From Prosopis cineraria (lineage: Eukaryota > Streptophyta > Magnoliopsida > Fabales > Fabaceae), in NCBI RefSeq assembly GCF_029017545.1, contig NW_026555337.1, positions 4,898,001 through 4,962,000 on the forward strand: a stretch of 64,000 bases of DNA. Direction: 5' to 3'. Below are positions 1 through 9,770 of the stretch, one piece after another; positions within the stretch are counted from its first letter, which is position 1, and the number at the start of each line of letters is the position of its first letter. The notes beneath the pieces were generated by a model. The model was not told the origin of the DNA. It saw nothing but the letters and a program-made list of their open reading frames with translations, and searched no databases. The translations under genes were made by a program, and so were the position numbers.

Positions 1-12
1 AGACATAATTTT

Positions 13-2078
13 TGTAACACACCAAAATTTTTTTTTTTTAAATAATTTAACTCAACCATAGTTGGGTTACAGCCACCCAACACATTTTTATATCAATAAT
101 TTCAATATAAAATATTTTATAATTGGCTTCAACTCACACACTATAACATTTCAGATAAATTTTTACCTCCCACATGCCATTAGGCTAAATCACATTTGTC
201 CATCCTTATACTCCCAACAAGTAAACTAAATCACATTTGTCCATCCTTATACTCCCAACAAGTAAAATAAAATAAGCAGTTTAGTCAATTTTCAACACAA
301 GCCAGTTATTTGGCCTTATAATCATGCCATTTTAACCAATCCAAAGTAAACCAAATATTAAAATTATAGTCATCCAAATTGTACCAAAAATATAAATAGT
401 TTGAAAGGCATGATTACATTTATATATTCATATAATTGACAATAAACAAAAAGCCCTAATATTGGCAATATAACACATTATAAATCATAAATTAAATACC
501 CAAAAGAGACAGTGGATCTATACCACTAAGCCTCTGGGACTCCTCCACGTGTCACTCGTGGCTCTTCTCCTGAAAATTGTTAACCATATAATGAGACTCA
601 AAAGTCCCAGTAACCAAAGCCAATTTATGATAATGTATACAAACAGTTAAGTGTGTGTTTACTAAGTGAGAATTAAAAATAATATAATTCCAATAAATAT
701 ATGAAATATTACAATACACACAAACAACCATCCTTATATCCCTCCATTAACCTCGAGCCGTAGCCCTCACTCGGTGCTAAATTACCCGGCCAAAGGTAGA
801 TTAGCCCGAGCCCTTACAAACCACCTATTGAGCTCCAATAGGGGCGTACCACGTGGCACATAAATACAACAATAATAGCAAGTCTCCCAACACCTCCCAC
901 AATAATTAAACAAATTCATAATAATATTGCACAATTATACAATATTACAAAATTCATAATTTTCTCAATAATCACCCAAGTAACAAGAAGTAACACTAAT
1001 CACAAATTAAAAGCATGGTTACCTTGTGGCTTTTTCAATAAATTATTCCTTAAAATTTCTCTCTCACCACAATCTTCACCAGTAATACAATCTACAAATA
1101 ACATATTATTTATAAATATTAGTTTCAATTTTTGAAACTAATAAAATAATTCTAATAATAGAATTAAAAATATAACATAATTCCTAATCTAAATCTTAAT
1201 ACAAATCTATAGTTAATACTATTAAGTATAATTTTTAACTCCTCTTTTAATTATCAATAAACATTAATAATCTAAAAATCAACTTCTAAACTAATTTCTA
1301 TTATCAAAATTTTCTTTTTATTTTATAAATTCGTACCTAAAATACCCAAAAATTAAAAATTAAGTCTCTAGCTTAGAATGATAATCCTATAGCCATAATA
1401 ATTCATTTCTCATCCCAAATAATCATCTAAACCTTAATAAATCAACATATATTTTCAGATCTAGTCTAGAATTTGATCCATAAGCCACAAATTCAAAGAT
1501 CACCAATAAATTTATACTCTAGAATATTTATTATACTACTAACAACCTCAAAAACCATATTTATTCAACATAAATTCATCCCTCTTCCAGATCTTAAATT
1601 TTCTACCACTACAAACTTAGAAACCAAAGAAAAAGGATGACTAAGAAAAAATTTTAGAACACTTACTTAGTCTTGAAAAGCTTAAAATCACACCCTAAAT
1701 ATCCTATTAAAAACTCTTACCTTAAAAATTTAGATATTTCGCACCGGTGACTCGCGTTCTCTCCGCCTCAGCTCGCGCGCAGGAATGAATGAGGAAATGA
1801 AGGAAGGTGAGTTTTTATAAAAATTCAGTGGGTCCCACACATTTTTTTATTCTTTTCTCTCTCTTCTTTCTTTCTTCTTTTTTTTTATTATTATTATATT
1901 TTACTGTTGAGGCGGCGGCTGCGTTCACGTTTTCTTCCTTTCTTTATTGTTTTTACACCTTTTTTTTATTATAATAATAATTTAATAATATTATTTTTTT
2001 TAATTATTTTTTTTAAATTATTTTTTTTAATTTCTATTAACCCAAATTAACTATTAAAATTTATATTGGGATGTTACA
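13..2078 (-). mobile_element. Solo LTR, about 2.07 kb
   Basis: The block starts TGTAACAC and ends GTTACA, the TG...CA inverted ends of an LTR. It is flanked by a perfect 5-bp duplication ATTTT (8-12 and 2079-2083). No primer-binding site, polypurine tract or pol reading frame is present, so this looks like a solo LTR left by recombination. Orientation is inferred: read on the minus strand it begins TGTAACATCCC, like many plant Ty3/gypsy LTRs, and the GC-rich leader-like stretch (1741-1790) falls in the first third. The superfamily is a guess, because no coding domain remains. Confidence 0.8.
185..266. repeat. Perfect 41-bp tandem duplication
   Basis: Two identical 41-bp units, 185-225 and 226-266, each start CTAAATCACATTTGTCC and end CAACAAGTAAA. 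They lie inside the solo LTR. Zero divergence suggests that the duplication is recent or unique to this copy. Confidence 0.9.
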
Positions 2079-2163
2079 ATTTTTCTGTCAAGTTTTGCAC
2101 CAAATACTTTAGGTGCATTATTTCTACCCATTCAATTCAAAACATCCAACAATTTATCAATGA

Positions 2164-2574
2164 TATAACAGCCCTCTGCTCACCTTGCCTCCCCGAGGTC
2201 TTTTGCGACGCTGGACACTCTCCCCCAAGCCCCACAACAGGGCGACCCCACCCCTTACGGTGAGCATCAGGAGACAAAGGCTTCTCCGCAGTAGTGTGCA
2301 GGATTATTCCCCTTGCGGAGAGCCTCCCCAGGTTTGATCCTCCAACCTCTGTTACATAACAAAGTTAAGGCTGAACCTGGTACCAATGAGGTTGGATGAT
2401 CGAACCTGGGGAGGCTCTCCACAAGGGGAATAATCCTGCACACTACTGCGGGGAAGCCTTTGTCTCCTGATGCTCACCGTAAGGGGTGGGGTCGCCCTGT
2501 TGTGGGGTCTAGGGGGAGAGTGTCCAGCGCCGCAAAAGACCTTGGGGAGGCGGGGTGAGTGGAGGGCTGTTATA
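2164..2574. mobile_element. Foldback element with 186-bp arms
   Basis: Arms 2164-2349 and 2388-2574 are inverted copies, about 93% identical by eye, separated by a 38-bp spacer. The ends are TATAACAGCCCTC and its complement. The flanks are an exact 5-bp duplication AATGA (2159-2163 and 2575-2579). The arms are GC-rich, unlike the surrounding DNA. Near the centre each arm carries a tRNA B-box-like string (AGGTTYGATC), so the arms could be two SINE-like copies inserted head to head and later moved as a unit. It has no coding capacity. It could fold into a long hairpin if transcribed. Confidence 0.85.
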
Positions 2575-2579
2575 AATGA

Positions 2580-4984
2580 CCTTACAATTCTTAAGAATTT
2601 AATTAGTTTCATACAAATTCATAATTAAATTCTTTTTCAAGCTACAAATTAATTCATAGATCCATAATTTTCACACTAGCATACTTCTCACAAAGATCAA
2701 TTAAATTTTAAAAATACAAAATCAAGCCAACTCTCCTACTAAGCATTCTATCAAACACTATATGGGCATAAATTATCAAACTGATATTAACATTTTTCCT
2801 TCTAAATTTTAGTTTCCCTAAAACATTACAATATCACTAATTCAATTATTTTCAATTAAATATTTAAATCCACACTATCATCTCCTTCCTTATAGAAGAG
2901 ATAAAACAAGTAAATTGGTGATTGATAAAGTGAGCAAAAAGAAAATAAGCCCTTCCACTCGCTTGCACAGCCACGCCAACTGTGAAGGAGAAAGAGGCTC
3001 ATCGATCTGGAACAAAGGAGGAGAAAGGAGGCAGAAGCCACGGGTTTTATGAACCAGCGATGGATAGAGCTGCAAAGAACACATCGGCGATGACTCCTCA
3101 CACAAATAGTAGCGCGGCTAGTGATTGAGAAAGCAAAAGGCAAAGATATATGGGAGTAGGCAATGGTTCGATCCAGAGCTCTCAAATCTCTATCTGCTCC
3201 AAAATGATTGAAAAAGGAAAGAAGTAAGAGTTTAAAAATCTGATTTGTGATAAGGGTAGTTTAATAATTTATGAAAGCAAGAAAACAAAATAAAATTCCC
3301 TTCTTGTCTTAGTTGGATTCGAACTTTAAACCTATTAGAAAAACACTTTCTCAACTACCATTACAACAACTTTCCTTCTTATGACAATAATTCCAAGGAC
3401 TAATATAATTACTATTAAAACACAAACTTATATATTTAATTTTACTTTAATTCCTGGGTTATTAAAATGAAAATGGTTCACAATTACTGTTTTGTCTTCT
3501 TCATAATTGTGAGCTACATGATGAAATGGGGAAGGTTCACAGCTTCTCAAGGAAGATGATGAATGATGATGATGATAAGACAATGCCGAAAGCACTCCTT
3601 GAGCAAATTTCCTTTGGTATTTTTCCTTCTTTAGTGATTTTCTTTATGAGTTACTAATGGGCCCTTATCTTAGCAATTAGGGACCTAGACAACTTAATCT
3701 GAGGTCTCGTGTTTAAGTCTCAGGATATGTAGCAGCATAACCGAGCATGTAAAGCATGTCTCACCAATGGTACTTGCAAAACTCTCTCAAAGAGGGCTCC
3801 ATCTAAAAAGTAATTTTGATTAGTTTGAAGTGAATTTGGTGGACAATGAACTAAACATATCCAAATACTTAAGGAAACTGGGTGTGATATCAAAAGCAAA
3901 GAAGGAAAAAAAAAATCCTTTGTGGGTTTCTCCTCATAGAATCCAAAATGTTGGAGGTCCAATCCACGCATCACCTGGCCTAATTCATATAAGCTCAATC
4001 TGTTCCCACACGACATACACTTCACAGGTCTATGTGTTTCAAAATATTTAATTTAGTTTTAATTTAATGTTTTTTCTTGAAAATAATTTAGTTACTTGAA
4101 TGCCTGTTTTGAGTTCCAACATCATCTTAATAATTGACAGGACTTATTTGGGATTGAATTTTTTTGGGGCCTGATTTACTATTAAATTGGTCTCTCAACT
4201 CTTTGCAGACAAACACAGATGAAATTAACAAGCGAACAAGTCATGTATTGCAGGGTTAGGGAAACAAAATGAATGATACTGAATCATTTCCCTTGCCGGT
4301 CGAAAAAAAAAAGTTTTTAGGAGCATAGAAAATACTCATCCAGATTTTATTTATAAGGAAGGGAGAGAAATACTTTTCTAATTCTACTTGTAAAATATGT
4401 AATTTTTTATCACGAACTTATCTCTTGGAATGGGACTGAGGTAGATTAACATATTCAGCGGCAGCGAGAGTGCAGCACTAAAGAGTGAAGACTTGTTATC
4501 AAAACAGGGACGGACTACTTCTCTTGGTTTTCATGCCGTCGTGCATCCTATTAATGAGCTATTGAGCTTCGTAGTCGTAACAAGGGCTTTAGTTTGTTAA
4601 CTTGTTTCCCCTTTGTTTACCAAGGGGGGAAATAAAATAAAAAGTACGCTATTGAAATATAAACAAAACGGTGATAAAATTGAAAATTTGTTAAATTTTT
4701 AATGAAACCAATGAATTTTAAAATTTTTATCAATTCTAATAAAATATGTTAAAAGTACTTTATAAATACATTTAAATGGAATAATATTAATATTAAATCA
4801 TGTAAAATTTGAATGACAGCTAGAAATTTATAATTAATTGCATAAAATAAGACACATAATATTTGTAGTAATTTAATTTTTTTTCATTTATTTATTCTTC
4901 TGTGAACTTTAAAGTTTAAACCTCAAAAGGTGAAAAAGGAAGGAACTAGCGGGGAGCAATTTCAAGCTCAGGACAATAAATATG
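2580..4984. other. AT-rich intergenic DNA, no gene seen
   Basis: No protein family, RNA gene or well-bounded transposon is recognised here. The stretch has short poly-A/T runs and degraded repeat-like text (for example around 3300-3360 and 3690-3800). Short open frames occur on both strands but look like chance. Confidence 0.6.
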
Positions 4985-5475
4985 CATTATCTAAATTTAA
5001 AATATTTATTTTATATTATTTTTATATTTATTAAAATAAAAATATACAGAAATATTTTTTAAAAAATTTTAATGACTTCGTTCACCTGTATAAACAGTAT
5101 GTGTTTGATTTGGATAGCACAGTTTAATATTTAAAGTTTTTATAATTTTTATATATACTAATCAAATGTACTACTTTAAATGGTTCATATTATAAATTTT
5201 ATACATTTTTATTTTCAAAAATACAATACTAAAAATTAAAATAATCTCTTAACTGGTACTTTTCCAAAAAAAAAATTCTTAGAAGATAACAATTTTAAAT
5301 TTGAATAGTTTAAAGCAAATCTACATAGTTAGTTTATAAAAATTATAATATTAAACTCGGACTTTGTACATTAAATCTACACTAAATTGGTAATAAACAA
5401 ATTTATTAAAATTTTGATAATTTTTATTTTAATAAATATAAAAAATACTTTAAATATAGAATCGTTCAAATCTCA
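4985..5475. repeat. AT-rich MITE-like repeat, copy A
   Basis: This block shares a long series of short strings, in the same order, with 16130-16625 (for example CAATACTAAAAAT near 5224 and 16358). Its left part and the complement of its right part also resemble each other (ATATTTATTAAAATAAAAAT), as in a foldback MITE. Target-site duplications could not be fixed because the flanks are also AT-rich. Confidence 0.5.
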
Positions 5476-5664
5476 CGGCTATGACAAGCAAACTAGCGTC
5501 AATCAAGATATTCAATCTCTTTTGTATAAGTTGAAATGTTCTGAAATACTTCATCAAATTTTATTTATAAGTTATTTTTATAATTTTTACCAGAACCAAA
5601 AAAAATCTTAAATCTAATTAACTTTATTTAAAAATTTAATTAATTTTTAACTTTATTCTTATTG

Positions 5665-6012
5665 AATATATCTACTTTAAAATGATATACTTTAGCATTT
5701 AATAAACTTCTTACATTTAATAAGGATAAAATGCTAAAGATGACTACAATAATTATTAAGGTACTTTATAAATTAAATGGAACCAAAACAAATACTCTTT
5801 TTCTGCTATATAAATAGGACTATATGAGTATTCTGGACAGAAAAAATTTACTCCACTCTTCTAGTCCTATTTATAGGATAAAAAAAATATTTGTTTTGAT
5901 TATATTTATAAAATACTTCAATAATTATTGTATCTATCTTTACTCTTTTACCTTATTAAATTTTGAAAAGATTAGTAAATGTTACATTATTTTATTTTTA
6001 AAGTACACTTCC
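5665..6012. repeat. Long imperfect inverted repeat
   Basis: The arms run about 5665-5822 and 5862-6012 around a loop of about 39 bases. The best-matching part is TAAATAGGACTA (5811-5822) facing TAGTCCTATTTA (5862-5873), and similarity continues outwards through AACCAAAACAAATA. The right outer end reads CTTCCTCCG, a Stowaway-like terminus, so this is probably a hairpin MITE. Confidence 0.6.
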
Positions 6013-6246
6013 TCCGTTTAAAAATATAAAATATTTTTTAAATGTTGATTGTTAAAAAATATAAAATATTTTTTGTCTTTTAAGATATAATTATTGTTTT
6101 TTTTTCAAACGTACCTCTATTAAATAAATCATTTTATTATAAGGGTAAAATATAAAAAGATAAAGTTAATTTAAAAATAAATAACTACTTTATTAAGAGA
6201 TATAATTCAATTAAAAATATTATTATATTTTTTAATAAAAGAGTAT
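6004..6246. mobile_element. Stowaway-like MITE
   Basis: It begins near CTTCCTCCGTTTAAAAATAT next to a TA. It ends near an inverted version of the same AT-rich terminus followed by TATA. It resembles the blocks at 41950-42170 and 61735-61985. The ends are shared with the preceding inverted repeat, so borders are approximate. Confidence 0.45.
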
Positions 6247-7504
6247 ATAAACTTGTTAAATTTTTAATGAAGGAGTATATAACAGAGGTAAATTTATGAA
6301 TTTTTTGAATTTTTAGGTATGGGTAATAAAATTTTTGTTTTTCTTTGTTTTGACTTAAATGTTTGGGAGGATATCTCATTTAAAGCCAAACAGTATTTAA
6401 ACTAGGGCGGGATTACGGTACTGGATGGATTATCATGTAATGAAAATGGTAAGGAGAGGAGAGTGGAGTGGCGGGAGAAGGAGGAGAGGAGAGTAATAAA
6501 TGAGAGTGTTCAATCTCACGTGTATTGCCTGCCTCCTTACCTGTTTATCTGTTCGCGCCAAAATCATCAAAATTAACGCCAATGTGCCTATGTAGGTCCC
6601 TTTTTATTTGTTTATTCATTTTCCCATGTCGTCTTAATTTAGCCCATCAAATCTCTATCCCACAAAAATTTGGCTTTCTTAATTTTCATCCACTCTGTGA
6701 TATCTAGTTTGTGGATTGAAATATCTAAGTCTCGAGAATGAAATTGAAGAATCAATCCGATCTTCCATCCATTTGATACGGCGACCATGCCCTGGCTCTC
6801 ACTAAAGTTGTTTCAGTACAGCTCCCAAGTACAGTACGCTAGTTAATGAGCGTCGTTCAATGCCTAATACTTTACTACAAGGAAATGCAGACAGAAAGCC
6901 ATGTGTGAAAAGAAACAGGTTTCAGAGATGCATCAATGGCACCAAGTAATGGAATATCTGAACCTACGAAGTGCCTCGTGAGAGGATGGGCATCATGACG
7001 ATGACAAAAACAGTACCAGAAACCCAAGCCCAGAAAGAAAAGCAAAGCAGAGTCCCTCTCTGTTTCTTTTCAACTTCCCGTTCGATGCAATAAATGCAGA
7101 TTGAAATTTGAACAGAACCAACATCCCCTCTTCCCCTACCCCATGATCCATAAATGCTGCCTCATTAACATCCCCAGATTTGTCTCCTCTGACCATCGTC
7201 ACGATTCCTGTACCTTCCCTCCTTAAATTAATATTCCCAACTTCCTCACTTGCTTGGTTGTTGGAAAATTTAATGCCACTTCTTCAATGCTACCCATAAT
7301 TCCTGCACCTCTTTCTCCTCTCGCTCCTTACCTTCTTCATAACCTCTCTCTTTCTCCACCCCTTTCTTCTCCACTCACATTCGCCTCTTTAAGACCAAAT
7401 ATGGCGTGAGAGCGAGACCAGCTTGTTTGAATCGTATAATGCTTTCCGGGTATTACTTTTAGGCTTGTGGTTGAGAAACATGGCGACCAAAGGGGTTAAG
7501 GGGA
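6247..7504. other. Upstream region of MIR171
   Basis: No protein gene is recognised. Base composition becomes less AT-rich from about 6700. A CT-rich stretch at 7270-7395 looks like a plant 5' leader and lies just upstream of the miR171 hairpin, so part of this region probably holds the pri-miRNA promoter and leader. No clear TATA box was identified. Confidence 0.4.
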
Positions 7505-7610
7505 CCCGGTTCAGCGAGATATTGGTGCGGTTCAATAAGAAAGCAAGGCTCAGATATGGCTTGACCCCTGTTTTTTGATTGAGCCGTGCCAATATCACGT
7601 GCCACTTCTC
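7505..7610 (+). ncRNA. MIR171: MIR171 microRNA precursor hairpin
   Basis: The 3' arm at 7579-7599 matches, base for base as I remember it, the Arabidopsis miR171b/c mature strand (core GAGCCGTGCCAATATCACG). The frame 7576-7596 gives the other common miR171 register, starting TGATTGAGCC. The 5' arm at 7517-7537 (AGATATTGGTGCGGTTCAAT...) is the expected star strand. Nineteen consecutive positions pair, with a few G:U wobbles, and leave a loop of about 40 bases. In the known family miR171 directs cleavage of GRAS mRNAs of the HAM/SCL6 group, which act in meristem maintenance and shoot branching. Precursor limits are approximate because the lower stem is weak. An open frame 7480-7578 overlaps the 5' arm and is treated as a separate finding. 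Confidence 0.93.
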
Positions 7611-8375
7611 CTGCAACTCCTCCTATATTCGAAGCTTCAAAAGGTAGCCTCCCACTTCTGTTTCTGTCAATGTCTCTGCGTGTCTTTCTCTCCCTGCCTG
7701 GTTATATTAAGAAAGTCACCATGTCCGAAGGCAAAGACAATTTTGAATATCAGAACATAACAAGCATATTTGTTTGTTTTCATAAATTAAGAAGATGAAG
7801 CGGCGTGTGAAAAGCACTTGATTTGTCCTCTGTGAAGTCAAGGAGTCTTTTGGCTTAGGCTGTGTTTCAATTATTACTTTGTCTTGCTGCGCGCATAAGG
7901 TTGACATCTGATAGTATCGCAATGCATACATCTGATATTACTACTCTCGCATTGTCGTGAGAGGAAAAGGAAAGAATCTTCTCCTTACTGACCGTATAAC
8001 AGGAATCAGCTAGCCTATCTCGCTATTGTTGGCTTAGGATAAAAAAAAGGGTATACTTGAAATCCGAAGCAAATCTCAAATAAGGTAAGCCTGCAGGCCC
8101 ACATATGATAAGAAAATCCCCTGTAGCTCTTCCAAACAACCTGTTTTGCTATTTATACATTTCAATAAGATGAACGTTTTCTTTTTCTTTTTCAGAAATG
8201 GAGTTGCGTAAAGCATGCATGGAGGCGTGATGCTTGTTATTATTAATGTTGTGCTTTCTAAAACGATTCTACGGGTTCGATGTATTTTATTGGACGGTAG
8301 CAGTTAAGAAATGGCGTCGCCGCAAGTCAATTGTGGACGTATATCACAATAAATTTGGAGCAGTGGGCAGTCCAT
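7611..8375. other. Probable 3' part of pri-miR171 and intergenic DNA
   Basis: It continues from the MIR171 hairpin without a recognisable gene. Composition stays mixed rather than AT-rich to about 8000, as expected if the primary transcript extends here. No protein-like reading frame or second hairpin with a known miRNA was seen. Confidence 0.4.
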
Positions 8376-8387
8376 TTTTGAGAAGCA

Positions 8388-8571
8388 GTTTTTTTTTTTC
8401 TTGGTTGCTTCACCGGAGCTTTGCCTGACTACATCGGATCTGACCCGAGTCACCCACCTGATTTCGGTGGGTGAGTCTCCCAATGAGAATTTTTGCGATA
8501 TAAAAAAATCAAACTCAAAACCTTATTTAAGTAGAATGGAGTCGCGCATTACTCGAACTAATTTCCGTTGA
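8388..8571 (-). mobile_element. SINE-type retroposon, 184 bp
   Basis: It is flanked by a perfect 12-bp duplication TTTTGAGAAGCA (8376-8387 and 8572-8583). On the minus strand the element ends in an A-rich tail (the T run 8389-8399). Upstream of the tail it contains a hairpin-forming segment, CACCCACC facing GGTGGGTG (8451-8474), and a degenerate pol III B-box-like string. Size, A-tail and a long duplication fit a SINE mobilised by LINE machinery. The tRNA origin of the head is not certain. Confidence 0.78.
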
Positions 8572-8583
8572 TTTTGAGAAGCA

Positions 8584-9770
8584 ATACTTTTTACTCCTTT
8601 CCGATTTGGAGACCTGCTCTTGATTGTGCCCATTCCCCATTCCTTCTTTTTTTTTTTTTAAGATGGCCAGTGGTTAGGCCCAAATGTTGCTTCTCCAACC
8701 AATTATTTGAGGCAATTTGGACTCCACTCATCAAACTTGGGCTATATTACGGTTCATAATCTGTTCATTTAGTCTGGCTTGTTCCGTTTCTACTTCTTCC
8801 AATCATTCTTATAACTGACGAGTATGTTGTCTTCGTTGTTATTATCAGTGTACGGATGGTACCCTGTTTTAACCTAATCCACAAATTCTAGGAGACTCCC
8901 TTGCCCCTGTCACCTATGTCATGGGCATTGGTCCTGCATTGCCTGTGTCATTACCCACAAGAGCCTGCCCTTTGAAGCTCCTCTTCATTATCGGAGTTTT
9001 AATGATTTGCTCATATTTGATGAAAATCAATTTTATTCATATAATTCGCAATGGCACATTAGTTTTTAGTTTAAAACAAATCTAAAAAAATCATTTCTAT
9101 AATAAATTTAAAACTTGTTTTATAAATAATTTTACAGCGTTAAAGGTTTTCATGCAGCCATCTCTTGTCCGCCACCTCCTTCGTTCTTTAAATTTCTTCC
9201 TTTGACCTCCCTTTCTAACTTCCATGAACATCCTAAAATTCTCGTTGGGTGTCTTGGTTTAAAAAAAAAAAAATTAGATGCATCTCTTGTTTTTTATGTT
9301 TCATGAAATTTGCCAAAAAAAGAAGGGGGGGGGCCAGATAGAAGAAGCTGGCGTCGTAAACATAGAAGAGGTTACTGAGAGTAATACAAGAACTTCAACC
9401 TTGAAAAACAAGAAACCAAATTGAGAAGACATCTACATTTATTTCTTAGGAGCTTGACAGCCATGGGATCTATTAACAACAGACTGGCCCTTCAAGCATT
9501 AAAGAATGGGCAGTGCTCGTGACTATCTCTTGGTGCTTCCTCGTTCTGGCTGCTACCATGGTCAATCTCAAGTAAAATGTCGAAGGTCCATGGAACAACA
9601 ACCCCGCACAAACTCTCTCCCCCTCTTTCTCTCATGTAATATGATATTTCTTTATATACTCAGAAAAATATATAAGGGATCAAAAAAAGAAAAAGAAAAT
9701 CCTGCTAGCCTAATAGATTGCTATTCTCATAACCTATCTTCCGGAGTTCAGAAGAACTCCAAGCTGTCAC
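8584..9770. other. Intergenic DNA and 3' flank of the galactosyltransferase gene
   Basis: No gene is recognised. The interval near 9,400-9,770 is immediately downstream, on the minus strand, of the stop codon at 9771-9773 and should include that gene's 3' UTR. A G-rich run lies at about 9326-9334. Confidence 0.5.

Noticed and set aside
3467..3559. 30-codon frame starting MKMVHNYCFVFFIIV, like a secreted peptide
   Set aside because: The hydrophobic start is suggestive, but there is no conserved peptide motif after it.
4575..4592. String AGTCGTAACAAGGG resembling the 3' end of small-subunit rRNA
   Set aside because: The match is only about 14 bases with no flanking rRNA sequence.
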